A stretch of DNA of 64,000 nucleotides from Desulfuromonadales bacterium (GCA_030145205.1 JAQYVZ010000003.1:102927-166926), one strand, 5' to 3'; positions 23,472 to 32,979 are shown, counted from the first letter of the stretch. The notes: a model not told the origin generated them from the sequence alone. A program made the numbers and translations.

Positions 23472-25997
23472 TTAGCAACCGATCGACGGAATGCTGCCGC
23501 CGCCGTCACCCGCTGCGGGAGCTTCGCTGCCGGAGTCTTCCGGAGGAAGGATCTGGTAGTCGTAGTCGGCATCTTCAACCTGGTTGGCAGATGCCGGGGA
23601 CAGGTTCAGTGCATCCGCATCAGCATTCAGAGGCTCGATCGACTTGGTGTTGTCGACGTTGTAGTTCCAAACACTCATGTAAGTGGCGTTGTCGGTGGCC
23701 CACTCGGAACCGTCCGCCAGCTCACCACCTTTGGCAGCATCATCAGACATCTTGCCGAACTGGCTCCAGGAACCGTCATAGGTCATGACGTCCACACCGA
23801 GGATACCGTCGAGCACGAAGAAACCGGTCGAAGCAATGTAGCCGGTGCGGCAGTAGGAGTAGATCGGGTCGCTGTAGGAACCGTCGTTGGAGAAGGCGGT
23901 CGTATCAATACCGGCTGCCAGCATGTCAGCAGCAATCGTGCCGGCATCTTCGAAGGTCAGGTCGCCGCCATCGTAGTCGACGTTGAAGTTCTTCCAGCTG
24001 TAGGAAGTACCGGTCGCGAGGGTACCTTCGAAAACCACGTAGTCGCCGCTGTCACCCCAGACACCGGGGGTCGAGCCGATGGCACTCTTGTCGCCACGGA
24101 AGTCGATCGGGGTGCCGCGGTCGTCGCGGATGGCATCCATCAGCTCAGCCAAGGCCACGCGGGTGTCAAGCTGGGCACCGGCGTTCAGGTCGGCCACGCT
24201 AAAGGTCGAAGCAGTCACGCTCGGTACAACCTTGGTCAGGTCCGCCTGCATATCCCAGGCGTTGTTGTAGCCGTTCAGCACCTTGATGTTCGCCTTGGGC
24301 ACGCCCCAGTAGCGGAGACTGAAGTAGGCACGGCTCGGGAAGTAGGTTGCGGTCATCGAGGAGGTGATGACGATGGTGGTGTACTCATCGACGCCGAGGG
24401 CCTGCAGACGGGTATCCAGGGCAGCACCGGTGATCATCATGTTGACGGCCGGGGCCGGACCTTCGGTACGGACCACAGCCTGGCCGGCATAATCCCACAG
24501 CTGGGCACCAGGGACATGGGCTGCTGCGTAATTAGCAGGGCTAGTGACGTCGATGATGACAACGCGCTCAGCGCCCTGAGCCGCGTTCACGTAACCGGCG
24601 TCAACCCAGGACTCGAGGGTTGCCGCGGAGAGCAGCACATCGCCGCCGTTGGCGGTATTCACAGGAGCAACGAAGTCGGTGCCACCGCCGCCAGCTGCAT
24701 AAGCGATGTCAGCGGCTTCGACCTGGCTCTGGACGACATCGCTATCACCAGCCACATCACCGGTGAAAGGAGCTGCCTGGGGAGCAACTGCAGAAGCGGC
24801 ATCCAGATTCTCGATGGTCAAAGGATCATCGTACTGGCCCTTGTTGTAGGTGTAAGAGTCGGGATCGAGGTAAGCATCGATCGACCAGGCCGAGGTGACC
24901 GGCAGTTCGCCGCCCAGGGCAGCTTCTTCGGAGTATTTACCAAGCTGGCTCCAGGAACCGTCGTACAGCTGCACGTCAGCACCCAGGATTGCGTCGAGGA
25001 CGAAGAACAGCGGGGTGGCTGAGTAGCCGGAAGTACAGTAAACGGTGGTCTTCTTGTCAGCGTAGTCAGCGTCAACCGCTGCGAACATCGCTTCGATATC
25101 AGTTGCGGACTTGAAGATGCCGCCGGTGTAGTCGCTGTCAACAAACAGGCCGCCCTGACCGAGGTAGTGACCGCCTTCGGGGTGACCGTCAACCACAACA
25201 ACGTCGCCGCCAAGCAGGCCGGAGGTGGCTTTGTTGCCCAGGTAGTAGGAGTCGCCGCGAGCGTCGAGCACCAGGTCGGTGGCCGAGTTGATCAGGTCGG
25301 TCTTGATGAGGGTGACCATCTCGCCAACCGAGGCACGCAGGTCGTCGTTGATCTCGGCCAGGTTACGTACGCTGAAGGTCGACGGAGTCGGAGTCGGTGC
25401 GTCGAAGGTCATCAGCGCCGGGTAGTCAGCTGCGAAAGCGGTGTTGCCGCCGTCCAGCAGGCGCAGGTTCTCTTTCGGGAAACCCCAGTAGCGGAGAGTC
25501 CAGTAGGCGCGCGTTGCATAGTACACCGGCGCGTTCTCTGCGGTGGTGATGACGATGATGGTGTCTTCGTCGATACCGAGGCGCTGGATCACGGCGTCCA
25601 TCTGGGCGCCAGAGGCAACCAGCGGCGTAGCGTCGGCAACACCTTCAAAGCGGGTCGCGACCAGGTCGCCCTTGGCGACACGGCAGGCACCTTTAATACG
25701 CTTGGTGGCCGTGGTATCGGTGTAGGCGAAGTAGTCAAGGACAACAACTTTCTGGTCGAAACCAGTCTCGTTGCCGACATGGCCCTGCTTGATCCACCCT
25801 GCCAGAATGTCCGTATCGATCAGAACATTGGTGGCAGCGCCGACGACCGCATCGTTGTCAGCATCTGCAGGGGTGTCGTAGCTGGAGCCGCCACCGCCGC
25901 CACCGCCGCCACAACCCCAAACCATCAGAGCAGCAGACAGTACACAGAGCATCTGCAGGCTCGTTCTCAGAGTCTTCTTTTTAATCTTGTTGAACAT
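23472..25997 (-). CDS. extH: Lipoprotein with four rhodanese-like domains (ExtH-like)
   Basis: 841 residues. Lipobox VWGC with Cys29, then a Gly8 linker. The body is two similar halves, each a tandem pair of rhodanese-like domains (about 55-205, 225-385, 450-615, 630-790). Only the second domain of each pair has an active-site Cys: Cys321 in VYCTSGYSATP and Cys716 in SYCRTGYIAST; the first of each pair has ITT or ITSS there instead (IIVITTAENAP, IVITSSMTAT). The halves share long matches (YWTLRYWGFPKENL/YFSLRYWGVPKANI; LYDGSWSQLGKYS/TYDGSWSQFGKMS), so the gene arose by internal duplication. The protein ends SIGC, a C-terminal Cys. AAAGGAGG precedes the ATG. As first gene of the ext cluster it is probably an outer-membrane thiosulfate/selenide-type sulfurtransferase lipoprotein. 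Confidence 0.85.
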   Translation of the reverse strand: MFNKIKKKTLRTSLQMLCVLSAALMVWGCGGGGGGGGSSYDTPADADNDAVVGAATNVLIDTDILAGWIKQGHVGNETGFDQKVVVLDYFAYTDTTATKRIKGACRVAKGDLVATRFEGVADATPLVASGAQMDAVIQRLGIDEDTIIVITTAENAPVYYATRAYWTLRYWGFPKENLRLLDGGNTAFAADYPALMTFDAPTPTPSTFSVRNLAEINDDLRASVGEMVTLIKTDLINSATDLVLDARGDSYYLGNKATSGLLGGDVVVVDGHPEGGHYLGQGGLFVDSDYTGGIFKSATDIEAMFAAVDADYADKKTTVYCTSGYSATPLFFVLDAILGADVQLYDGSWSQLGKYSEEAALGGELPVTSAWSIDAYLDPDSYTYNKGQYDDPLTIENLDAASAVAPQAAPFTGDVAGDSDVVQSQVEAADIAYAAGGGGTDFVAPVNTANGGDVLLSAATLESWVDAGYVNAAQGAERVVIIDVTSPANYAAAHVPGAQLWDYAGQAVVRTEGPAPAVNMMITGAALDTRLQALGVDEYTTIVITSSMTATYFPSRAYFSLRYWGVPKANIKVLNGYNNAWDMQADLTKVVPSVTASTFSVADLNAGAQLDTRVALAELMDAIRDDRGTPIDFRGDKSAIGSTPGVWGDSGDYVVFEGTLATGTSYSWKNFNVDYDGGDLTFEDAGTIAADMLAAGIDTTAFSNDGSYSDPIYSYCRTGYIASTGFFVLDGILGVDVMTYDGSWSQFGKMSDDAAKGGELADGSEWATDNATYMSVWNYNVDNTKSIEPLNADADALNLSPASANQVEDADYDYQILPPEDSGSEAPAAGDGGGSIPSIGC

Positions 25998-26021
25998 GTG
26001 ACCTCCTTTGGTCGTTTGTGA

Positions 26022-26508
26022 GTTTTACAGGTTTAACAACCCGCTTGCTAAACTGGTTAATTTCCCTTAAAATTCAGCCATATGAGACAAGGAATGAACG
26101 CTCTTTCGCAAAAACGATCATTCTTTCCCGTCATCAGGCGAAGCCTTTAGACAGCAAGCGCCGTGCCTAAAGCAACCCCAAAAACGGAATGAGGCTCCTT
26201 TTTTTCAACGGAAACGACACACGCTATGCCCAAGAAATGGGAACAAATCACAGAAAACACAAAGGAATCAGCGCTTGATCATCGAGAACTCGAATAGCGC
26301 AAAAGATATAAATTAACAGAACAGATAGAAGACTATATACTTTTCCAAATATTTAGATATATCTCATCAAGGCCCGTTCATTGACGTTTTATCGCGAGAA
26401 GACCTCGTTAAAACACTGAACAGCGGAAGCGATTAGGCCAAAACACGGACCCTTCCTCAAACAGGAGGGCACGAAAAGGGAGCGACGGCAGGCAGGGGAA
26501 CAAAGAGC
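26022..26508. other. Regulatory region of the ext operon, about 490 bp
   Basis: Non-coding and A+T rich in the middle (26290-26370). It contains the sigma-54-type promoter at 26153-26168, leaving an untranslated leader of about 145 bases before extH. The 8-mer AATGAACG occurs at 26093-26100 and, inverted, at 26376-26383, a possible binding half-site. CTTTAG and CTAAAG flank the promoter core. No gene seen. Confidence 0.6.
26153..26168 (-). promoter_or_regulatory. Sigma-54 (-24/-12) promoter of extH
   Basis: On the minus strand AGGCACG-GCGC-TTGCT matches the RpoN consensus TGGCACG-N4-TTGCW in 11 of 12 fixed positions, with the invariant GG and GC exactly 10 bases apart. Transcription would begin near 26141. 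An NtrC-type activator would be required; none is encoded beside it. Confidence 0.75.
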
Positions 26509-27105
26509 TTACGACTGTGAAGCGGCGCGGATAGCCGCCCAGGCATTCTCAATCAGGTCGTCGGCAACTTCTGGCAAGGGCTGTTGGATAACTCCTTGCA
26601 AGCGGAGCTCTACCGCTCTCACGATGACCCCGGTATAGGAGATGGCCGCGATCAGGTAGTTGCCGGGCTTGATCTCGCCTGCGGCGATCCCCGCGGCAAC
26701 AATCCGCTGGACTTCGCGGAACGGCGCGGTTGAACAGAGTGGCATGGGACAATCCGGGGAAGAGCCCGGCCGCGCGGTGAGCATATATTCCATCATGTCA
26801 GGGTCCTCTTCGGTGATTTCAAACACCAGCTCGGAGAAGGCCCGCAGCTTGTCACGTGTGGATTCGACGCCCATTAAACATTTCGTGAACTTTGCGGTGA
26901 ACTCATCAAGGGTTCTCTGGTAGATCGTGCTCGCCAGATTTTCCTTGTTGCTGAAATGGAGATAGATCGCACCGACGCTCACCCCGGAGGCTTTTACGAT
27001 CTGAGGGATGGTCACCCCATAGTAGCCTCTTTCAACGAATAGCCTGCGGGCGGCGCGGACCACCAGGTCCATTTTCTTTTGAGGGTTGATCGTGCGTTTT
27101 TTCAC
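26509..27105 (-). CDS. TetR-family transcriptional regulator
   Basis: 198 residues starting at GTG (27105). The N-terminal helix-turn-helix is standard: AARRLFVERGYYGVTIPQIVKASGVSVGAIYLHFSNKENL (residues 14-53 approximately). The C-terminal ligand domain (residues 75-190) has SSPDCPMPLCSTAPFREV with two Cys, which could sense thiol-reactive or metalloid compounds. It is upstream of the ext cluster in the same direction but separated by 511 bases and a sigma-54 promoter, so it is its own unit. Control of ext is possible but not shown. Confidence 0.9.
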   Translation of the reverse strand: MKKRTINPQKKMDLVVRAARRLFVERGYYGVTIPQIVKASGVSVGAIYLHFSNKENLASTIYQRTLDEFTAKFTKCLMGVESTRDKLRAFSELVFEITEEDPDMMEYMLTARPGSSPDCPMPLCSTAPFREVQRIVAAGIAAGEIKPGNYLIAAISYTGVIVRAVELRLQGVIQQPLPEVADDLIENAWAAIRAASQS

Positions 27106-27397
27106 GGGTCACCACATAATCATTTGACAGCAAAGAGACAAGCTCTTCCATTTATAACAGGCACACTCGGTAACAGGGCGAACATTCAAAAACAGGACCC
27201 AGGCATTACCCACATCGCCCATGTGCTTTTCACTAGTATTGATGAAGTATTAAAAACGACGCAAGCTTTTTTTAAAGTCCCGCGCAAAACAAGGATACAC
27301 CAAGTGCGTCGGGCAAGATGCAGGCTTGTCTGGACAAACGTGGCAAAAACGCGCTATTAGACAGGCATCAACCCTTGTGACGTTTGCAGGAGAAACT
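27106..27397. other. Divergent region between the TetR gene and exeA
   Basis: About 290 bases, moderately A+T rich (27110-27290). It must hold the promoter for the long type II secretion operon and for the TetR gene. TATTGATGAAGTATTAAAAA near 27236-27256 is suggestive of promoter sequence but has no clear hexamer pair. No gene accepted here. Confidence 0.4.
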
Positions 27398-29056
27398 ATG
27401 TACGTCGACTATTTCGGGCTCAGGGAGAATCCTTTCTCCATCGCCCCCGATCCGGCCTATCTCTATATGAGCGACCGCCATCGGGAGGCTCTGGCCCATT
27501 TACTGTATGGCCTGAAGAGCGATGGCGGATTCGTGCTGCTGACCGGCGAAGTCGGCACCGGCAAGACCACCATTTGCCGCAGTCTGCTCGACCAGGTTCC
27601 TGCCGAAGTCGACCTGGCGTTCGTCCTCAACCCGAAGGTGACGGTCTGCGAGTTGCTGGAGACCATCTGTGATGAGCTAAAGATCGACCGGCCGGACAAC
27701 GCCAGCGTCAAAGCCCTGGTTGACCGCCTGAACGCCCGGCTGCTGGAAACCAACGCCCAAGGGCGCAAAACCGTGCTGATCATCGACGAGGCGCAGAACC
27801 TCTCGACCGATGTCCTCGAACAACTGCGGCTCTTGACCAACCTGGAGACTGCCCGACGTAAACTGTTGCAGATCATCCTGCTGGGACAGCCGGAACTGCG
27901 TGACATGATCAACCAGCCGCAGATGCGTCAACTGGCCCAGCGGGTGACGGCCCGCTACCACCTTGGCCCACTCGAGCGCGAAGACATCGCCGCCTATATT
28001 CAACACCGGCTCCAGGTGGCCGGCTGCGACCGGGCCATGTTCCCTGCCGGGGCGGTCAAGCAGATCAACCGCTTGTCCAAAGGCATCCCGCGCCTGATCA
28101 ACCTGGTCTGCGACCGTTCCCTGCTGGGGGCCTACACGCTTAAAAAAGCCCAGGTGGATGCGGCTATCGTCAGACAGGCGGGCCAGGAAGTTTTTGACCG
28201 GCAGTCTGACGGCAACCGCCTGCCGCGTTTGGTCGCCGGCCTGGCCGGGCTACTGCTTACTGCCGGCGTGGTTTACGGGCTGACTGCGATGAATGATTCC
28301 TCTGCGCCCCCATCTCCACTGATCCAGACCGAGCAACCGCCACAAACCGCACCGGCAGAAACCGCCGCCCCACAAGTACCAGAGCAGGTCGTCACGACGG
28401 AGGTGGCCCTGTCCGAACCGGGAGCAGAACCGCCGTTGTCAAAAGCCTGGCCTGACGGGTTCGGCTTCGACGGAACATCAGAGGCCGCTTTCGCCGATCT
28501 GGCCGCCCTCTGGGGACTCAGCACACCACTAGCGCAGGAGGACCCCTGCAGCCTGGCGGCAACCTCCGGGCTGCAATGCCTGGACCGGCGTGGCGGCATT
28601 GATAGCCTGAAAGGTTATGACAGGCCGGCGATCCTGACGCTCTACAATGATCAGGGGCAGGCGTTCTATGTGCTCTTGACCCGCCTGACGGACAACCGGG
28701 CCCATTTTCTTGCCAACGGTGAACAGCAACAACTCGACATAGCCGCTCTCGAGAGCCGCTGGTTCGGCGAATACCGCCTGCTCTGGCAACCACCGACACA
28801 GTTCCAGATGGCGCTGTTCCCCGGTGGTGCAGACAGCAACGTTCCCTGGCTCGCCAGCCAGCTTGAAGCACTGGGGATCTACACCCGAACCGACAGTGAA
28901 GTGCGCTTGGAAGGCACCTTGCTCGGCGCCCTGAAGCGTTTCCAGTTCACCGCAGGTCTGACCCCTGACGGCGTTTTGGGGACGCAAACCATGATTCACC
29001 TGAACCGTGCGCTCGGCACTCCGGGCCCACGACTGCAGACTGCCAAGGCAAACTGA
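27398..29056 (+). CDS. gspA: ExeA/GspA-type AAA+ ATPase of type II secretion
   Basis: 552 residues from the ATG at 27398 (GCAGGAG six bases upstream); a longer frame to 27326 lacks a site. Opens with the family hallmark MYVDYFGLRENPFSIAPDP. Walker A GEVGTGKT is at residues 50-57 and Walker B VLIIDEAQNL near 125-134. A single membrane helix (about 277-297, LVAGLAGLLLTAGVVYGL) is followed by a Pro-rich linker, a C39-like/ExeA middle region and a C-terminal peptidoglycan-binding domain (LKRFQFTAGLTPDGVLGTQT). In Aeromonas ExeA works with ExeB to fit the secretin into peptidoglycan. First gene of the operon; its stop overlaps the gspB start by one base. Confidence 0.93.
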   Translation: MYVDYFGLRENPFSIAPDPAYLYMSDRHREALAHLLYGLKSDGGFVLLTGEVGTGKTTICRSLLDQVPAEVDLAFVLNPKVTVCELLETICDELKIDRPDNASVKALVDRLNARLLETNAQGRKTVLIIDEAQNLSTDVLEQLRLLTNLETARRKLLQIILLGQPELRDMINQPQMRQLAQRVTARYHLGPLEREDIAAYIQHRLQVAGCDRAMFPAGAVKQINRLSKGIPRLINLVCDRSLLGAYTLKKAQVDAAIVRQAGQEVFDRQSDGNRLPRLVAGLAGLLLTAGVVYGLTAMNDSSAPPSPLIQTEQPPQTAPAETAAPQVPEQVVTTEVALSEPGAEPPLSKAWPDGFGFDGTSEAAFADLAALWGLSTPLAQEDPCSLAATSGLQCLDRRGGIDSLKGYDRPAILTLYNDQGQAFYVLLTRLTDNRAHFLANGEQQQLDIAALESRWFGEYRLLWQPPTQFQMALFPGGADSNVPWLASQLEALGIYTRTDSEVRLEGTLLGALKRFQFTAGLTPDGVLGTQTMIHLNRALGTPGPRLQTAKAN

Positions 29057-29838
29057 TGTCATTTATTCTCGATGCCCTGAAAAAATCGGAAGAACGCCGC
29101 CAGCAGGAGGAACCGACCAGCTCTGGCAAGCAGGTGCTTCACCTGGGAACCAGTGGGACACGCCGCTGGCCGCTCTGGGTTGTACTGGCCCTGTTGCCGA
29201 CCGCACTGCTGGCCGGCTGGTGGCTGGGACGGAGCCCGCAAGCGGTTTCTCCTCCCCCGACCAACCAGAGCGTACAGACAGAGCCCCGCCATGAAGCGGC
29301 GATGCCGGTTCAACCCACCACCGCGGCTCGGCCGGCAACACTGGTCACGCCAGCGGTTGTCCCCACGCAGACCCAGCCTAAGGTTTCGGTGGTAGCGCAC
29401 CCGGCTCAGCCTTCATCCGAAGGAATGACCTCTGCGGGGGACCCGCAGCAGGTAACAACCGATCTTGTCGCCCCGGTACCGGTACCGGTCCAGGCACCGA
29501 TCCCGACGGCGACGGAAATTCGCGAACCGGCCCGATCGGCCGCCAAACCGGAGAAACTGCAGGGCGCGACATCCATTCCACCAGCCGCGCCGGACGCCAG
29601 GCGGCTGCCGGTCTACGCAGACTTGCCGCGGGACCTGCGCGACCGCATGCCGCATTTGGACATCAGTCTGCATTTTTACAGTGAGAACCCGACACGTCGC
29701 ATGGCGCGCATCAACGGGCGACTCCTGCATGAAGGTGAAAACGTCGAAACGGACCTGGTCGTCCATGAGATCACCCCAACGGCGACGGTCCTCGACTACC
29801 AGGGTCTGCTCTTTGAGCTTGGCGGCCCCGGCGGGTGA
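29056..29838 (+). CDS. gspB: GspB/ExeB-type protein
   Basis: 260 residues. MSFILDALKKSEERRQQEE is the hallmark N-terminus of GspB-like proteins, followed by a membrane helix (WPLWVVLALLPTALLAGWWLG), a long Pro/Ala/Thr-rich periplasmic linker (residues 65-175) and a C-terminal PilP/GspB domain (PHLDISLHFYSENPTRRMARINGRLL). It pairs with the preceding ATPase to place the secretin. ATG overlaps the gspA stop (TGATG). Confidence 0.9.
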   Translation: MSFILDALKKSEERRQQEEPTSSGKQVLHLGTSGTRRWPLWVVLALLPTALLAGWWLGRSPQAVSPPPTNQSVQTEPRHEAAMPVQPTTAARPATLVTPAVVPTQTQPKVSVVAHPAQPSSEGMTSAGDPQQVTTDLVAPVPVPVQAPIPTATEIREPARSAAKPEKLQGATSIPPAAPDARRLPVYADLPRDLRDRMPHLDISLHFYSENPTRRMARINGRLLHEGENVETDLVVHEITPTATVLDYQGLLFELGGPGG

Positions 29839-30008
29839 AGTCTCCCGACCAACAGTCGACGGACGCCCCCTCACATTACGTTCAGGCACAGCAGGCTTGA
29901 TCTGACTTCGCTGAGTCACTATGATGGGGGCCATTTTAATCTGAAAGAACCTGAAGCAACAGAGACCGTCTCACGAGCTCAATCGCTTCGAACGACAGGC
30001 TGATGTGA

Positions 30009-30884
30009 ATGCTGATACTTTTCCAGAAATACCACAAACAGATCAACCTGCTACTGCTGGCCCTGCTGGGGCTCTGCTGCGGCCTGCTGGTCAGCACACT
30101 GCTGGCCGCGTCGCTTGGCTCGGGTCCACACCGACCGGACCGGGCCGTCCGGACCGCCTCTCAAGAGTCGACGCAGGTGACCACCGCTGATCTGAACCAT
30201 ATTTTACAACGCAACATTTTCGATCCCGAGAACCGCTCGACGTTCAGCTTCTCTCCGACGGCACGCCCGGGAACGCCGCGAAACCAACCAAGCTCCGCCA
30301 GCCAGGGCGACAGGATATTGCTTGGCACGGTGGTGGCTGAAGACAAATCTTTGGCCCTGATCCGCAGCGGCAAGGACTTGGTCGCTTATCATCTGGGTGA
30401 GAAACTCCCCGATGACGGCCAGATTGAAGAGATCCGCCGCAACCGGGTGAAGATCCGTAACCGGGACGGCTCACTGACGACTCTGGAAATCCTCGAAGCG
30501 CAAGCAGCCCCGGCCGCGAACAAACGTCCCGCTGGTAAAACCCCGGAAATCCGTCAGGTCGGTGAGAACCGCTGGCAGATTCCCAGGACAACGGCTGAAG
30601 CGTCCCGTCAGAATCTGTCGGAAGAGTTGCGGCTGGCACAAATGCAGCCGCGAATTATTGAAGGGCGCACCGATGGGTTCCTGATCCGCTCCATCAAGCG
30701 CAGTTCCATGCTCAACAAACTCGGCTTGCGCCGCGGCGATGTCATCATGAGCGTAAACGACATAGCTCTCGACAGCCCGGAAAAAGCCCTGCAGGTTTTT
30801 CAGCAACTGCGTGAAGCCAGACAGATCAATCTCGCGGTTGAACGCAAAGGCAAAGCCATGACCTTTGCTTACGAACTCGATTAG
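30009..30884 (+). CDS. gspC: Type II secretion protein GspC
   Basis: 291 residues. A short cytoplasmic start, one membrane helix (LLLLALLGLCCGLLVSTLLAA), the HR domain with DLNHILQRNIFDPENR and GTVVAEDKSLALIRSGKDLVAYHLGE, and a C-terminal PDZ-like domain (about 205-285, LNKLGLRRGDVIMSVNDI). GspC links the inner-membrane platform to the secretin. The PDZ form is the classical one. The ribosome site is weak, and about 170 bases separate it from gspB. Confidence 0.92.
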   Translation: MLILFQKYHKQINLLLLALLGLCCGLLVSTLLAASLGSGPHRPDRAVRTASQESTQVTTADLNHILQRNIFDPENRSTFSFSPTARPGTPRNQPSSASQGDRILLGTVVAEDKSLALIRSGKDLVAYHLGEKLPDDGQIEEIRRNRVKIRNRDGSLTTLEILEAQAAPAANKRPAGKTPEIRQVGENRWQIPRTTAEASRQNLSEELRLAQMQPRIIEGRTDGFLIRSIKRSSMLNKLGLRRGDVIMSVNDIALDSPEKALQVFQQLREARQINLAVERKGKAMTFAYELD

Positions 30885-30896
30885 GAGGCTTGACAA

Positions 30897-32960
30897 GTGA
30901 ATCTCGCAAGAAACTGCCGTATCGCATACTGCCTGGCACTGCTGGCGATGCTGACTCTCAGCCCGCTGGTGTTGTCGGCAACGGCCGCCCCGACCTCCTC
31001 CGAAGAGGAGCGCATCACCCTTGATTTCAAGGATGTCGAGCTGACCGACCTGATCACGACCATCAGTGAACTGACCGGCAAGAACTTTCTGTACGATGAC
31101 TCCGTCAAGGGGAAGGTGACGATCGTTTCACCGGAGACCATGACCCTCGACGAAACCTACCAGCTGTTCCTGACGGTTCTGAACGTTAAGGGATATACCC
31201 TGGTGCCGTCGGGCAAGGTCAACAAGATCGTCCAGACCAAAAGCGCCCGACAGGAAAGCCTGCCCGTCTACAGCAACGGCCGGGCCGGGGCCTCCGAACA
31301 GTACATTACCCGCCTGATCCGCCTGGAACATCTCGATGTGGATACTGTGGCGACCTCGGTGCTGGAACCGTTGATGCCGGTCACCGGCAATATTATTACC
31401 TATCCGCCGACCAACACCCTGATCCTCACGGAGAGTGCGGCGACGATCGCGCGCATGGTGAAAATCATGCGACAGCTTGACCAGCCTGATTCGGCAGGCC
31501 GCATGGTGGTTCTGCCGCTGCGCCACGCCAATGCCGAAGAGGTCGCCAAGATCTGCAAAGAAGTGCTCGGGAAGTCCACGTCCTCAGCCAAGGCCAAGGC
31601 AAGCCGGACGCTGTCGAGCGGGGGCGCGATTGACAGCAAGATTCTGCCCTATTCCCGGACCAACTCGCTGATCGTCCTGACGAACAGTGAAGACCTGATC
31701 ACGATCCAGAATCTGGTGAGTATCCTCGACCAGCCGGTGGATGGCGAACAGTCTTACATCAACGTCTACTATCTTGAAAATGCCGATTCCGAGACCCTGG
31801 CGGCGACTCTCAACCAGATTCTCACCGGTATCAAGGCCCAGGCCAAGCAGCCCGGCGCCAAAGCTGGCAACGGCCAGGCAGCGCTGTCGTCGGAACCGGT
31901 CACTATTACCGCCGACAAACCGACCAACGCGCTGGTGATCAACGCCCAACCGGAGGACTACGGCGTCATTAAAAAGATCATTCAGAAGCTCGACGTGAAA
32001 CGCAAGCAGGTGTATGTCGAGGCACTGATTCTTGAACTGTCGATGGACGCCACCCAGCAACTTGGTGCTTCCCTGTCGGGTGCGATAGACACCGGCAGCG
32101 ACAGCGTGATCTTTGGTACCAGCAACCTCAACACCGGCAACGCCAATCTCTCCAGTTTGTCTGGCAATGACTCGGGCACCCCATCCCTGCTGGGACAAAC
32201 CATCGACGGCATCCTGCTGGGCGGCCTGTTCAACCCGATTACCGTCACCGGCCTGAACGGCGAGACCATGACCGTGCCGGCCATTTCTGCCCTGATCGAC
32301 CTCTCCAAGAAAGACTCCGACATCAACATCCTGTCGGCGCCGCGCCTGCTAACCTCCGACAACGAAGAGGCGGAGATCATTGTCGGCTCGAACGTCCCGA
32401 TCATTACCGAGCGACTCACCGACACTGGCGGCTCAGGCCTGGCTCAGAGCGTCTCGATTGAGCGTAAGGATGTGGCCCTGACCCTGCGCTTCACTCCTCA
32501 GGTGACCGCAGGAGACCTGGTGCGACTGAACGTCTTCCAGGAAATCACGGATCTCGCGACCTCCAGCGTCGGCGATGTCGACCAGGTCGGCCCGACCCTC
32601 ACCAAGCGACTGGTCCGCAACACAGTTCTGGCCCGCAACGGTCGCACCGTGGTCCTGGGCGGCCTGATCGGTACCAACGTTCAGGAAGTGGTCTCAAAAA
32701 CCCCCTTCCTCGGCGACATCCCGGGCCTCGGTTGGCTGTTCAAACAGAAAGGCACCACGGAGAAGAAAACCAACCTGTTGATCTTTATCACACCGACGGT
32801 CATCGACAACCCGGAAGATCTTTCTGCGGTAACGCAGCGGAACAAGGACGTCGCCCAAAAGTTCATGACGGATGAATTGCGCTCCGCGCTGCCGGAGGAC
32901 TTCATTGCGCCCTCGCAAGACGGAACGGACACCACCGGGGCCGCCCCCGCAGAAATGTAA
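30897..32960 (+). CDS. gspD: Type II secretion outer-membrane secretin
   Basis: 687 residues from a GTG preceded by AGGAGG. After the signal peptide come the N0 domain (ITLDFKDVELTDLITTISELTGKNFLYDD), three N1-N3 repeats (residues about 125-365) and the secretin channel domain (about 370-640) with the hallmark VVLGGLIGTNVQEVVSKTPFLGDIPGLGWLF. It forms the outer-membrane exit channel. The C-terminus has a short acidic tail with no obvious pilotin-binding S domain. Confidence 0.96.
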   Translation: MNLARNCRIAYCLALLAMLTLSPLVLSATAAPTSSEEERITLDFKDVELTDLITTISELTGKNFLYDDSVKGKVTIVSPETMTLDETYQLFLTVLNVKGYTLVPSGKVNKIVQTKSARQESLPVYSNGRAGASEQYITRLIRLEHLDVDTVATSVLEPLMPVTGNIITYPPTNTLILTESAATIARMVKIMRQLDQPDSAGRMVVLPLRHANAEEVAKICKEVLGKSTSSAKAKASRTLSSGGAIDSKILPYSRTNSLIVLTNSEDLITIQNLVSILDQPVDGEQSYINVYYLENADSETLAATLNQILTGIKAQAKQPGAKAGNGQAALSSEPVTITADKPTNALVINAQPEDYGVIKKIIQKLDVKRKQVYVEALILELSMDATQQLGASLSGAIDTGSDSVIFGTSNLNTGNANLSSLSGNDSGTPSLLGQTIDGILLGGLFNPITVTGLNGETMTVPAISALIDLSKKDSDINILSAPRLLTSDNEEAEIIVGSNVPIITERLTDTGGSGLAQSVSIERKDVALTLRFTPQVTAGDLVRLNVFQEITDLATSSVGDVDQVGPTLTKRLVRNTVLARNGRTVVLGGLIGTNVQEVVSKTPFLGDIPGLGWLFKQKGTTEKKTNLLIFITPTVIDNPEDLSAVTQRNKDVAQKFMTDELRSALPEDFIAPSQDGTDTTGAAPAEM

Positions 32961-32979
32961 CCGGAGACACTGTTGAACC

